A stretch of 38,500 bases of DNA. It comes from Cristatella mucedo. Lineage: Eukaryota > Bryozoa > Phylactolaemata > Cristatellidae. Under the pieces are notes generated by a model. It saw only the letters and a program-made list of their open reading frames with translations. It did no database searches and was not told the DNA's origin. Every line of letters starts with the position of its first letter. Position 1 is the first letter of the stretch. The DNA is taken from positions 454,001 to 492,500 of the forward strand of contig WPIO01000046.1 in assembly GCA_009760855.2 (NCBI GenBank), written 5' to 3'. Below, piece after piece: positions 1 to 10,925 of this stretch. The position numbers and the translations under genes were made by a program.

Positions 1-279
1 GCCATGTGGAGTGGTTTCCACCATTCCTGTGTGAACGCCAGAGGATAAACTCGAAGGCGGGAGCTCCAATTCTTTACTCGTATTTTGATTGGCCCATAGT
101 AAACATTCAGATTATGTACTTAGGTACATGCAGAGGCTTACATGCAAGAGTACCTACATCTGCTGTCATTATCGCGGTCTTTGGAAAAAAAGAAATACAA
201 GTTTCTACATCTCTACCTATCTTTGTATTTACATAAACGCACATGACGAATCTAATTCAAATAACTATATAACTATATA
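1..279. other. Unassigned AT-rich sequence
   Basis: No gene, retroelement tail or RNA gene is recognised here. The short frames present have no recognisable domain. It leads directly into an AT-dinucleotide microsatellite. Confidence 0.4.
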
Positions 280-359
280 ACCATATATATAACTATATAA
301 CCATATATATATAACTATATATATATAACTATATATATATATATAACTATATATATATA

Positions 360-394
<35 letters not shown>
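280..394. repeat. (AT)n-rich microsatellite with AACTATAT/ACCATATAT variants
   Basis: The stretch is almost only alternating TA, punctuated by regularly spaced 'aac' and 'acc' interruptions that shorten from left to right until a pure TA run near 364-392. This graded pattern suggests slippage expansion of a higher-order unit (about 12-20 bp) as well as of the dinucleotide. Tyr/Ile-rich frames on the minus strand are translations of this repeat, not genes. Confidence 0.9.
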
Positions 395-399
<5 letters not shown>

Positions 400-928
400 A
401 ATGCACAGGCACATGCACATGCACACGCACGACACTGCACACACACGCACACATAAACACCAGCTATGCATGATTCAGCTCCGATCGAAAAGGCTTTAGT
501 CTAGTAATAGACGATGCACAGATTGGACGCACTGTATCAGCATCATAGTTGGACTAGCTTTATTTCCTTTGAGTGAGTCATTCACTGAATCTTTTCTGTC
601 TAATACTCACCAAGATCTCAGTGAGTAGACAACCGTGGTACCCATTTTAATATTTAGGTAATTTTGATACATTTGCTTAAGAAGTGTTCTAGGCAGAAGC
701 GCTTTTATTTAGGTGCACGAGACCTCTTTATAGAGTTTGAATTGGCACAGACCCAAGTCTACGTCTACGTACTTTGCACACATGTTTTGTCATTATTGGC
801 GAGCGTGAGAGATAGGTAGAATAATATATAAATGTGTGCATATATGTACTGCTGCATTCAACTTGTAAGTAAATATATATGCTTTTAATACAAGCACATA
901 ATGTTGGTAAATACTTAGACACACTCAC

Positions 929-930
<2 letters not shown>
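395..930. other. Unassigned sequence between microsatellites
   Basis: A short imperfect CA/CATG-rich stretch lies near 405-455. Beyond that I see no coding pattern, SINE head or LINE tail in this interval. Confidence 0.4.

Positions 931-1005
<75 letters not shown>
931..1005. repeat. Compound (CA)n-(TA)n microsatellite
   Basis: About 44 bases of CA repeat pass directly into about 29 bases of TA repeat, ending in a short CACACG. The compound structure fits CA-to-TA decay by deamination followed by slippage. A minus-strand frame with a V/C/I/Y run is a translation of this repeat. Confidence 0.95.
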
Positions 1006-1009
<4 letters not shown>

Positions 1010-1216
1010 GAGCAGCTCACTGCCTGTGGACTCGCTTCGCTGAGTCATAGTAGTTTTGACATGGAAGACAATGCTGTGCCGTCTTGCCCCATGACGGAAG
1101 TGCGGCATCTTGCTTAAGTTAGTAGAGATATGTATACCAGTGTATATACAGGTATTAAATGCAATCAGGCATAGTATATAAAGTCATACACTGTATATAC
1201 CAGTATTTTATATTGT

Positions 1217-1259
1217 TTGATAGATAATATATAATATATATATATATTATATAACATGT

Positions 1260-1293
<34 letters not shown>

Positions 1294-1297
1294 CATG
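1217..1297. repeat. (TA)n microsatellite, imperfect
   Basis: Two TA-rich runs, around 1226-1250 and 1263-1291, are separated by a 'acatgtatac' motif that recurs after the second run. No coding potential. Confidence 0.9.
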
Positions 1298-1612
1298 TAT
1301 ATACTCCTGCGTGTGTAGTATATGCATGCATATCTAATAAATAAACCATGCATATGTAACTAAAAACCTATGGTCGGACTTGTATTGCAGTGCTAGTACT
1401 ATAAGATATCATCAACGGACAAAATGTTTATCTCCAAGGGAAGGAGCCAAGGAGACACGACATAAACAGATTGGTTCATTAGAAGCATCGCTCAGTGAAG
1501 TCTGCTCGTAATCTGAGCGTGCTGTTTCAAAACGACTCGTCATTGTATGAGCACATTGCGTCCACTGTCAAGTCGGCCATCTTTAAGCTAAGGAACCATA
1601 CCAAAACGCTGC

Positions 1613-1745
1613 GCTAGTTTGGCCCAAAGGTTAAGATGCTCGCCCCGACCAAGGTCTGGCCGAGGTCATGGGCTCGAGCCCCGTGGCGTATGTGAACCGC
1701 CTGAACAGAGACTGAGTTCTCTTAGGCGCTATGTAAATGCAGTAT
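1613..1745 (+). mobile_element. tRNA-derived SINE, type A (copy 1)
   Basis: The tRNA-like head starts near 'ctagtttggcccaaaggtt' (box A region), followed by 'gctcgccccgacc'. A box B-like 'gggctcgagcccc' lies at about 1670-1682. The tail at about 1690-1745 is 'gtgaaccgcctgaacagaga', then TTCTC and 'ggcgctatgtaaatg', which is the 3' tail type of the resident LINE. It sits inside the LINE remnant at 1440-2950, because recognisable LINE sequence resumes near 1840. The roughly 100 bases after the SINE are not clearly LINE. Confidence 0.85.
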
Positions 1746-1931
1746 ACAAAGATAGGATCTACGCAGTCAAGAGCGAAACCATAGAACATTACCAAGAATA
1801 AAGCCTTAATATTCAAGAGTGCAGTTTCTAAACTAATATGCACGTTTGTAAAATCACGTCTAGACTAATGTAAGTCCCTTTAATCAGGACTCCCGGCCTA
1901 TGCCCTTAATCGTCTGCAACTGGTGCAATGC

Positions 1932-2080
1932 CGAGCTGGTTTGGTCCAGCGGTTAAGGTGCTCGCCCCGACCGAGGTCTGGCTGAGGTCTTGGGCTCGAG
2001 CCCGAAGGCATATGTGAAGCGCCTGAATAGAGACTAAGTTCTTTTAGGGCGCTATACAAATGAATGATATTTTTTATTAT
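1932..2080 (+). mobile_element. tRNA-derived SINE, type A (copy 2), nested in LINE remnant
   Basis: This is the best + strand copy of the type A SINE. The head is 'cgagctggtttggtccagcg' with box A, and box B is 'gggctcgagccc'. The tail is 'gtgaagcgcctgaatagaga' followed by 'ttttagggcgctatacaaat' and an ATT-rich end. It is flanked by 'aatgc' on both sides (1927-1931 and 2081-2085), a short candidate target-site duplication. LINE sequence is continuous across the insertion: 'gcaactggtgcaatgc' before it and 'tcagcggctcggactgatct' after it rebuild the order seen in the intact element. It is therefore younger than the LINE copy it interrupts. Confidence 0.9.
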
Positions 2081-3014
2081 AATGCTCAGCGGCTCGGACT
2101 GATCTGTCGTCGTCAACGGCATTGTTACCACGTCACTCCACGTCTGTTCGAGCTTCACTGAGTCCCTATTAAGCATCGAATCGATTCCACGATCATCTGT
2201 CTGGCTTACAGGTCACTTCACTCGCTTGCAACGGCCTACCTATCCGACCTCCACTCTCGGCCAGTCACGAGCTCTCGTGTCGCCAGCTCATCGGCTGCCA
2301 GTTATCTTGCGACTTCCCACACTGAATTGAAACTTTTTCGGGGATCGGGCCGTCATTTAAAAAGGAGTAAATAATCCACATGTTCCTCGCAGCATTTCCT
2401 CCGTACGAATGAATTTCCCTTCCTTTGTGCTTTTCCTTAGGTTTGCCGACGCCGTGCACGCTTTGTACACTAACCATATCAACAGGTTTCCTGTGCAGCA
2501 GATTTCAAGACGTTGATTCAGCTGTCCAAGGACGCTATACGAATATCTTGTTAAGATAACTATTATTCAGTTCGCGTGCACCTAAAGTCTGGAGCTGGCT
2601 TCAGGCTTCTGTCACCACCTGCATTGACTTTGTGTAAGTCTCAGCTGAAGACGCAGCAGCTGTTCTGCTCAGCTTTCCTTACACCCAGTGAACTCTTAAT
2701 TTTTGTTCCTGCGAGGTTTCTGTGCCTACTTGCGCATGATTCAGTGCAGATTATAGCCAGGGGTCCAATTAACCAGTAGCCCTTGGTGTCTTCTTGTGTG
2801 ATACTTGTGTAGTATCGCATGCTCGTCCAAGTACAGTATCATACTTGTCAGCAATTTTGGTTATTTATTCTTTTGCATCGAGCCGTAAAGTGCCAGAATA
2901 GAGATTTTGCAGTACAAAAATGATAATTATTATTGTAATAAATCATCGCCCAGTAATCTTAACACTTCAGCACGAACCTGGCCCTGTAGATCACATTTAC
3001 ATCCATTAATGTCA

Positions 3015-3162
3015 CTCCCGGGTCTTAACCCATGGGTAAGGTGCTCGGTCTTCACGACCCGGGTAGTGGGGTCGAGTCCTGGAGTGGGCGATCCGTTATT
3101 ACTCATTGCTATCTATGGTGATATCCGTTAAGGCTCTTCTGCCGCCATGTAAATGAGGGTGT
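3015..3162 (+). mobile_element. tRNA-derived SINE, type B (copy 1)
   Basis: The head is 'cccatgggtaaggtgctcgg' with a following 'cttcacgacccggg' and a box B 'gggtcgagtcctgg'. The body then carries 'gggcgatccgttattac', and the end is 'ggctcttctgccgccatgta' plus 'aatgaggg'. Head and body match the type B copies near 7.1 kb (minus) and 36.4 kb (plus). The end differs from the type A/LINE tail, so another LINE may have supplied it. Boundaries are approximate. Confidence 0.7.
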
Positions 3163-3927
3163 TACAACAGCTAACATTTTTGCATGGAGAACCCTGTTGG
3201 CAAGACCCAGTTGGCCCATGACGGTGACTACTAGCTCATGCACGTGCACGTGCACACGGGCTCCCATTAAACAGGCATGCCCACACTCTAGTGGCTGTGT
3301 TGGTCCAATTGATCCTTAAACTGATCTGGAGAGATCCAATTCAGCTGGGCATTTAAGAAAAGGTTCAGCTTCACGCAAGGATATATCTGGAATTTCTGGC
3401 AAAAGTGACATTATATCTTAGCCCTAAAAACATGTGCACCCATCCACCTAGTCTTTATATAGCACAGTCATCTTTTTTCCTGCCGTTTCCGGCCGTGCTA
3501 CTCACACAGTGGGAAGCATTCCGAAAGAGGCGGGCTAAGCCAAATTACATCATCGGGTCTAGATGCTTGGAAAACTTGAAAAAAAACTACGGAGCTCGAA
3601 GGTCTGCTGCGGCTGCTGCTGTTGGGCCTTTCGTGAAAAAAATATTGAACCAGAGCAGAGCAAGGACCAGATACCTCCCGAGTATTTCGATAACCTGAAC
3701 ATCACAATTTACCACATCGGAACCTTACGCTCATTTGATTAATGGATGTGCGGCAAGCAGTCTGTGCCCTAAGGGACCCGACAGCAGCTCCAAGAGACTC
3801 TCGGCAGCAGCAGGCAATAGAGCAGGTCACTCGCACGTGTCACAAGCCTAACCACTGCCAGAAACTCAAAAAAATTCAAATGGCTAGACTTCTCAAGTCA
3901 GCAGCAGCTGCCTATAGCAACACTGTT
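3163..3927. other. Unassigned sequence upstream of the LINE reverse transcriptase
   Basis: This is where an endonuclease domain would lie if the LINE were full length, but I cannot recognise AP-endonuclease motifs in any + frame. The frame in phase with the reverse transcriptase is open from 3742 to a TAG at 3928, yet its content does not look like a LINE linker until the last residues. A 16-bp palindrome containing two CACGTG motifs lies at 3239-3254. The LINE is therefore probably 5'-truncated, with the junction somewhere in this interval. Confidence 0.45.
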
Positions 3928-4080
3928 TAGTTCAAGTCTACTAAACGAAAGCTTGAAAAGGCATACAAAAGATCCGGACTAACTGTCCATCGACAGGCAT
4001 ATGAAGACTACTGTAGGTCGTACCAATCGATCCTAGCAAAGGCTAAGTCTAGCTTCTATAGAAACATTGTTCAATCACAG

Positions 4081-5883
4081 ATGCACAATCCAAAAATGCT
4101 GATGTCGACAATAAACCATCTCCTCAACCGTTCCCAGGTTAGCTCCTTACCTGATGATCCTTGTGATGATCTAGCCGATCGCTTCTCTCGATTCTTTGTG
4201 CAGAAGATAGACAAAATCAGGGAATCCATCCCTGCGATGACAACCTTCCCACTAGAATGCTGTTCCTCGGTTCCTGGCTGCGCCTCAATGTCTGCATTTA
4301 AACAGGTCACCAGTGACGTAGTCCTAAAGCTCGTATCTCAATCAAAGAAGACAACAAGTCCACTGGACCCTATTCCCACTGTCCTGCTCCTACGTTGCAT
4401 TGATCTGCTGCTGCCATGCATAACCAACATCATTAATATGTCATTAGCCTCAGGTCAGGTCCCAGCACCTTTCAAAAAAGCTGTAGTCAGGCCACTTCTC
4501 AAGAAAGCTACACTAGACCAAGAGAACTTAAGCAACTACCGCCCAGTCTCCCTTCTACCATTCCTATCAAAGACACTGGAACGGGTCGTGGCAGACCAGC
4601 TGAACTCGTATATCGAAACCTCACACCTTGCTAGTAAGTTCCAGTCTGGCTTTAGAGCTAATCACTCCACAGAGTCAGCATTGCTTCGGGTATACAACGA
4701 CCTACTTAGGAATGCAGACATGGGTAGAGTGTCTCTTCTTGTTTTGCTCGATCTTTCGGCAGCTTTTGATACCATCGATCACAAAGTACTTCTAGAGCGC
4801 CTCTCATCTCGCCTGGGCATCACTGGCACTGCTCTGCAGTGGTTCAGGTCCTATCTCAGTGGGAGACTCCAGAGTGTTGACGTGAATGGACAAAGATCAT
4901 CTGAAGTACCTCTAAAATATGGAGTACCTCAGGGCTCTGTGCTAGGTCCGGTCCTTTTCACCGTTTATACTCTCCCTCTCGCTGATGTGATTGCCAAGCA
5001 CAATCTAGGCTTTCACTTCTATGCGGATGACACTCAGTTGTACCTTTGCTTTGATCCCTCCCAGCCTTCGAGCACCTCAAATTCTCTCAACTCACTTGCT
5101 GCATGCATTGATGACATCCGATCATGGATGGCAGCAAATTTTCTAAAACTAAACGATGATAAAACTAACTTACTAGTTATGGGCAAACCTAGTGTTATTC
5201 AGAAATTGGAAAGGCTGACTTTCAAAATTGGCTCTGCCAGCATATCTCCAGTTGCATCAGCTCGAAATCTAGGTGTCATATTCCAAAGCGACCTCTCGTT
5301 AGACGACCACATCAGCTCCACAGTCAAATCAGCCTATTTTCAGCTTCATAACATTGCTAAAATTAGGGCTTGTTTAGATAAGGATACCACGTCCAAGTTG
5401 GTCCATGCATTCGTGACATCTCGTCTCGACTTCTGCAACTCACTGCTGACTGGCCTACCAGCATGTACGATCAGGCGATTGCAGCTGGTGCAAAACTCTG
5501 CAGCTAGGCTTGTCTGTCGTGAGCGTCGCAGTTGCCACATTACTCCACTTCTCGCCGACCTGCACTGGTTACCAGTCAAGCAACGGATTGACTTCAAGGT
5601 TTTGTCGCTCACTTTTAGGTCTCTTCATTCTATGGCTCCAGCCTATCTTTCAGATACACTAACCCATCAGGCAAAGCATCGTACCACTCGCTTTTCGGAA
5701 TCCAACAGTCTAGAAATACCTCGCACAAACCTTAAATCCTTTGGAGACCGTGCATTTAGCTCGTATGCTCCCACAGCCTGGAACTCCCTCCCGACCTGCA
5801 TCAGAACATCCCCTGACCTGACCACATTTAAAAGAAACTTAAAAACATACCTATTTAGGACAGCATTTAGTGGGTCCTTGTGA
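4081..5883 (+). CDS. LINE ORF2 fragment: reverse transcriptase (RNA-directed DNA polymerase, jockey/L2 type)
   Basis: The 600-residue frame encodes the polymerase that copies LINE (and SINE) RNA at a nicked target by target-primed reverse transcription. Visible motifs in order: 'NYRPVSLLPFLSKTLERVV' at about 152-170, 'QSGFRANHST' at 188-197, motif A 'LLDLSAAFDTIDH' at 222-234 with Asp224 the likely catalytic residue, 'YGVPQGSVLGP' at 280-290, the catalytic box YADD at 314-317, and 'LKLNDDKTNLL' at 355-365. The C-terminal part has 'HWLPVKQRI' at 495-503 and 'FKRNLKTYLFRTAF' near the end, typical of L2/CR1-type ORF2. The Met at 4081 is not the true start: coding-like sequence runs upstream to a TAG at 3928, where related proteins have Trp-Phe, suggesting a TGG-to-TAG mutation. 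The stop TGA at 5881 is TGG in the 20.8 kb copy. The N-terminal endonuclease is missing, so the copy is not autonomous, although the polymerase core is unbroken. Confidence 0.93.
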   Translation: MHNPKMLMSTINHLLNRSQVSSLPDDPCDDLADRFSRFFVQKIDKIRESIPAMTTFPLECCSSVPGCASMSAFKQVTSDVVLKLVSQSKKTTSPLDPIPTVLLLRCIDLLLPCITNIINMSLASGQVPAPFKKAVVRPLLKKATLDQENLSNYRPVSLLPFLSKTLERVVADQLNSYIETSHLASKFQSGFRANHSTESALLRVYNDLLRNADMGRVSLLVLLDLSAAFDTIDHKVLLERLSSRLGITGTALQWFRSYLSGRLQSVDVNGQRSSEVPLKYGVPQGSVLGPVLFTVYTLPLADVIAKHNLGFHFYADDTQLYLCFDPSQPSSTSNSLNSLAACIDDIRSWMAANFLKLNDDKTNLLVMGKPSVIQKLERLTFKIGSASISPVASARNLGVIFQSDLSLDDHISSTVKSAYFQLHNIAKIRACLDKDTTSKLVHAFVTSRLDFCNSLLTGLPACTIRRLQLVQNSAARLVCRERRSCHITPLLADLHWLPVKQRIDFKVLSLTFRSLHSMAPAYLSDTLTHQAKHRTTRFSESNSLEIPRTNLKSFGDRAFSSYAPTAWNSLPTCIRTSPDLTTFKRNLKTYLFRTAFSGSL

Positions 5884-6051
5884 TTCGTCCTCGATGTGCT
5901 TATGCGTGCTGACACTGTTCATGCTGCCACTAACCACATTTGCATGCTGACCCAGTGCATGTAACCCCTAACCATGTTATTCATTTTGTTTGTTTTTCAA
6001 GCATGATTTTACTTACTATTCTATTGCGTATCACTTTGCAGCAAATGTAAA

Positions 6052-6117
6052 GCGCCTAGAAAGAGATTAAGTTCTCTGAGGGCGCTTTATCAAGTGCAAT
6101 ATTATTATTATTATTAT
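6052..6117 (+). promoter_or_regulatory. LINE 3' tail: conserved hairpin plus (ATT)n
   Basis: GCGCCT and AGGGCGC can pair, with an inner pairing of AGAGA with TCTCT around a short TTAAGT loop. The sequence then ends in ATT repeats. In L2-clade LINEs such as eel UnaL2, a 3'-tail hairpin is the recognition site for the element's reverse transcriptase. The same block ends the type A and type C SINEs here, so I infer that it is the shared template-recognition signal. Confidence 0.7.
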
Positions 6118-6118
6118 A

Positions 6119-7072
6119 GTTTAGTGAGGGGTTGCCACAATGCAAATGCCATCAAAGAATTAAAACAAAAATTACCACTACAAAGGTAGCAAAGAAAACC
6201 TACTTTAAGCATGACATCAATTTCTTATGCAGGCTTGTGCCAAATCTCTCGATTACAGCCTGGTGCTACTCGTTTCAAGTATGTCCTTGAATATCACTAG
6301 CTCATCCTGCCGCTGGTTGAGTAGGGGGGGAACACTTTCATCGAACAGCTCTCGAATAGAGGAAAGTTATAGTGACACCCTTTTTGAGTGCTTCATGGCA
6401 ACTGAGTAGAACAGTTGCACACATGGAGTTGTAGGTATGGTCAACGATGCTGCTTCACATATATACAGCTGAGCACAAATGATTTCTGGCCCACAGAACT
6501 TTACTCTCATTAAAAAAAAACTATCCTTGGAGCACTAGCTAAAGTCACTATCGTCCAAATGTTTACCATCCTAGGTCTTCAGATAAAATAATTTCTTCCG
6601 AAGTGATTCGACTCTTGTTTCTTAAGACTTGACAGCTATGTTCATCGATTGTTTGTCGTTGGCAAAACGCTAGTGCCACAAGTTTTAGCATCTCAGAACT
6701 TTGCAAAACACTTCCCATTGGACCGACCAGCTTTAATGTGTCGTCGTCGATTGGCCGGGACTGAAGTCTAACCATTTGAGACCGCACCCAAGGTGGGTGA
6801 ACCAATATAAATACTTTGTCGGCGGCACGTGGAACACTGCATGCAACCTGCAAAGTATCCCCACAGTATCGCCATCATCATATCACGGCAAAGTGCCGTT
6901 CTTTCTGTAATCCATCAAAAGACTTTCTTAATGTTTCTATAATGGTTTAGGTGGCACGAAGTCTCAGCATTTCGATACCACCTGCAGGCACCCACGTGGA
7001 TTGCTCACTACTCCGTGACCTGATTACGAGCAACGCACCTGCAGTGAGTCAAGAAAAAAAGTAATTCAAAAG
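6119..7072. other. Unassigned sequence
   Basis: No retroelement or known gene is recognised. A 96-codon minus-strand frame (6853 to 6563) has a non-repetitive composition, but I recognise no domain in it and it lacks clear splice context. It is not annotated as a gene. Confidence 0.35.
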
Positions 7073-7232
7073 CCCTACTAGAGCAGCAGCAGCAGCAGCA
7101 GAATAGACTTAGTGGCTACCATCCTACTTGCACCGGACAATAAAGGATTGCATGCTACAGGACTCGAACCAACGACCTGGGTCATGAAGTAAGAATACCT
7201 TACCCCTGGGCAACGACTCAGGGGCAATACTC
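7073..7232 (-). mobile_element. tRNA-derived SINE, type B (copy 2), with internal CAG/CTG expansion
   Basis: Read on the minus strand, the head is 'cccaggggtaaggtattctt', then 'cttcatgacccaggtc', with a consensus box B 'ggttcgagtcc'. The body 'gcaatcctttattgtccg' matches the 36.4 kb copy ('gcaatccttcattgcccg'). Where other copies have a single 'ttctgc', this copy has about six CTG units, written as (CAG)n at 7082-7102 on the + strand. The element end is blurred by this expansion. Confidence 0.75.
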
Positions 7233-9990
7233 AGATTGCCTCGAGGAACGAGTTCATGGGAGCAGCAGTTCCACACCGTTCTCCCGCCAAAGTCTGGATG
7301 ACCGATAACTGGCTACTTGTAAGACCAGTATCGCTGGGCCACATGTATTCGTAGCAGGCCTCGAATCTATTGGTCAAGTCTTATGCAGGTTGTTACAAGG
7401 TGCCCAAACCAGGCAATACCTGCATAGATCTGATGATGCACACCGTGCCAGTGCCGAGGGATGAAAGCATGCTGCTGCACGAGTGAGCACCTACCGCGCA
7501 AAATGGGATATCAGCGCGTGCATGCTCAGGCGTAGCCAGGATTAATACAAGGTGGGAGCCAAACCTTGAATGTGTCAGAGGCCGACAATCAAAGGAAGGC
7601 TGCGTGGAATGTCGGCCAACGAAGCCATGAGTGATGCCCAACTTGGGATGGATTCAAGTGGGGAGGGGCAAATTGGCCGATCGGAGCTCCCAGCACGTCC
7701 ATGCCTTTTAACGTGGGTGAGCATGCTCGTGCACATACTCAGACAATGGGCGGGATGCGTGGCGCCACTCTGCGACTCAGCCAGCCTGAGTGGCAGCCGT
7801 GACGGGCAACAGTGCGATTTGAGAGTGAGCCTGTGCCAGACAACCACGTCGGCAACGATGCAGCTTTGCTGCAATCTCGATTGAGAACCACTGCGCCAAC
7901 GAAGCAACCTGCTCCGAGCCAACTAAAAGTGCTCCAATGCACGACCTTCCCTTGCCCATGATCCCGTGCTGTGCGCTGGCTTAGTAAAAAGCTCACATGG
8001 GGCTGCTGCTGCTCTAGACTGTCTGGCGCCTGAAAATTAGGAACTATGCCTAAAAAGAAATTACACGATGGGCGAGCATGGATGGATGAGCCTGCACTGT
8101 AATCATTTTGTTACCCCCAGCGCTGCTCTTTGGGGACACGCAAAGTCGGACGGGGAGGATAAAGCGAAGCTCGAAGACTAGAAGTCACCTCCCGCAGCTT
8201 CATTGGCATCCGTCGTTCGCTACCTGCCAGCAGTCCATCATTGCAGTCAACGTCCTGCACGGCGAGCTGGACGGATGCTTCTATGCCTTAGGAGACCTTT
8301 AGCACACTGCAGCAGCTGCAGCCAGTTGCCACAGCACACCCTTCACGTAATTGCAAAACGAATGCTCTCTAGGCATGTATCAATAACTCGCTGATAGCAT
8401 AGCATGGAACAGCTGGCTGTAGGTATACTGTTTCTTCACCATCACCCTGAAATAGCAGTGGTAGTGGTGGCAGCAGCAGCAGCAGCCGCCAGCAGCAGCA
8501 GCAGCCCTCAAAGAAATGGCTGAGGCCATGCTCTGGCCGACTACATCGGAGCACGACCTCACTTCGTCCTCCTTTGTGTGGCAGCCGGAGCTTAAGTGAG
8601 TGCTTCACAGTGGTATCAACAGGACGTTTTGTTGCTGGAATCAATGGTCAGCATAACTAGCAGATTGATCGATAAGGGGGATACGTATGGCAGAAATGTG
8701 GCAGACTCTCTTGAGGAGATACCTCAATGCCCGAACACAGTTGGAATAGAGGGCTTTTTCGAGACCATTTGTCATGTAAATTGATGCGAGTTGATTGTTC
8801 CGGTTTGAGGCCACCTGTCTTTCATCGGCGTTCACATTTACGCAATCTATTTCCTGCTCTTTATAGCTCCTGCCAAATGGCTCTTGGATATTACAATGTA
8901 TTCGAATGTGTATACGGTATATGAACCACCGTAATGGAGTACTCGAGCAATCAAGTGCCTACTAAAAGCAACCGATTTGATCTAGATACAAAAATATAGG
9001 TATTCTTCTCTTGCCTAATATTGCAGCTGACGTGCAAGTAGTAAGAGCTAGAAACCATCCGAGACATGGCTGCTGTTGACTTTTGGTATGAGTTTTTATT
9101 TAGATGAATTTTTATGGCATGTTAATCCACAAAGAAAGTTTGTGCTTTGAAGTTGTTCAACGTCTGTATTTTATGGTCCCCAAAGAGCCATATATGTGAC
9201 TTAATATTTCCATTTATCAACGAGGGAAGCACCTGATGGTGGCCACAGCAACAAGCATCCGGTGTCAAAAAGGCAATCGTGACATATCCGGTTGCCTATT
9301 CAGCTGATCCATACTCCTACCTCCTGAGTCGCAATGACTGCATGCGATCAGATTCATCGGGGGGGGGGGGCGGGCGTCACTGCAAGCCAGCAGCCGTCGA
9401 GTGCGGCATCAGCTAGCTGTAGTCCTTTCATTATTAGGATTACTTCCAGTTTTCTCTCTTGACAGGAAGGACCGAGCAGAAGTAATCCACTTTGGAAGTG
9501 CCACAGGCTCTAACCTTTCTGGCTTCTCACTGCCAAGCAAGCGCACCGGACTCTCCGAACGTTTCCAGTCAGCTTAGGGCAATTAGCAGAACTGGGGGAG
9601 GAGGAGACAGCGGCTGCTTCGCAGTTTCTGGTATTGTCGACACTCGGCAGCACCAGGTGGTGCCTCCGGAGCGCCAGTTGGATGTGCACGAGGCAGCAGC
9701 TATCCACGAGCGACTAAGGAGACGAGGTGCGTGCACCGATCGCATTAGCAGCACTGCCACTGCAAATCACCCGTCTACTTCTGTCCCTGCAGGGAGGCAG
9801 TCTGAAATTAGCCTCATTTGCAGGGGCATGTCAGTGGTGCTGTCATGCACAAACATGACAGCAGCGTAGCAGCTACAAGTCGCAGGTCATTTTTATCGCC
9901 CCACCCACCCCACACATGAAGGCAACGGGGGAGGAGGAGGTAGGGAGGCCGTGTAGAACAACGGGGCACCACGTGATCGGCGCCTGAGAA
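7233..9990. other. Unassigned non-repetitive region with short CAG runs and a G tract
   Basis: Several overlapping frames of 60-125 codons occur on both strands (for example 7575-7922 minus and 9492-9869 plus). None shows a known domain, and overlapping frames compete on both strands, as expected by chance in GC-moderate DNA. Short CAG/GCC runs lie at 8473-8513 and a 12-base G tract at about 9359-9370. I see no SINE head or LINE tail. Confidence 0.35.
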
Positions 9991-10137
9991 AAATCACTTG
10001 CCATCAGCAGCGCCCTCGGTTTCAAGCGAAGGAGATGTCACCGAGGCAACAAACCAAGCATTCCACAGCCCCTCCCTGCCCACGGTGATGGCTTCTGTAT
10101 CAAAGGACAGAGGCACGTCGGGACTTGGCATGAGCTC

Positions 10138-10925
<788 letters not shown>

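Larger units (their letters stand above)
1440..2950 (+). mobile_element. Old L2-like LINE remnant (3' half of ORF2 plus tail), interrupted by two SINEs
   Basis: Segments at about 1480-1610, 1840-1930, 2083-2245 and 2575-2680 can be aligned by eye, in order, with the last third of the reverse-transcriptase frame of the LINE at 4-6 kb. Examples are 'tccactgtcaagtcggcc' here against 'tccacagtcaaatcagcc' there, and a degraded version of the 'HWLPV' block near 2140-2165. Near 2576-2680 a C-terminal-like 'LKTQQLF.SAF' pattern matches 'LKTYLFRTAF' of the better copy. A recognisable 3' tail, 'gtaaagtgcc.gaatagagatt' followed by ATT-rich sequence, lies at 2885-2945. The reading frame has many stops and indels, so this is a dead, relatively old copy. 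The 5' limit is uncertain. Confidence 0.75.
3928..6118 (+). mobile_element. L2-like (jockey/CR1/L2 group) LINE, 5'-truncated, with near-intact reverse transcriptase and 3' tail
   Basis: The element contains a 600-codon reverse-transcriptase frame, about 160 bases of 3' UTR, and a 3' tail with the hairpin 'gcgcctagaaagagatt' ... 'gagggcgc' at about 6052-6086, ending in an (ATT)n run near 6100-6117. In-frame sequence continues upstream of the first Met (3931-4080, 'KRKLEKAYKRSGLTVHRQAY'), as expected for the linker before a LINE reverse transcriptase, back to a TAG at 3928-3930. The endonuclease domain and ORF1 are not visible. The tail type and the ATT end fit the L2 clade rather than poly(A)-ending L1 elements. 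A copy at 20.8 kb is about 90% identical by eye, so the family was active fairly recently. Confidence 0.88.

Noticed and set aside
1640-1690. Genuine tRNA genes at the box A/B-containing sites
   Set aside because: The A/B boxes are always followed by the same SINE tail, the sites are multicopy, and no complete cloverleaf with acceptor stem is evident. They are SINE heads.
3405-3930. LINE endonuclease domain or ORF1 upstream of the reverse transcriptase
   Set aside because: No AP-endonuclease or ORF1 motifs could be recognised in any frame. The element is better described as 5'-truncated.
6563-6853. 96-codon minus-strand frame with non-repetitive composition
   Set aside because: No known domain, no clear splice signals and no neighbouring exons; not supported enough to call.
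7575-7922. 115-codon minus-strand frame
   Set aside because: Other open frames cover the same bases on both strands, with no domain in any of them.
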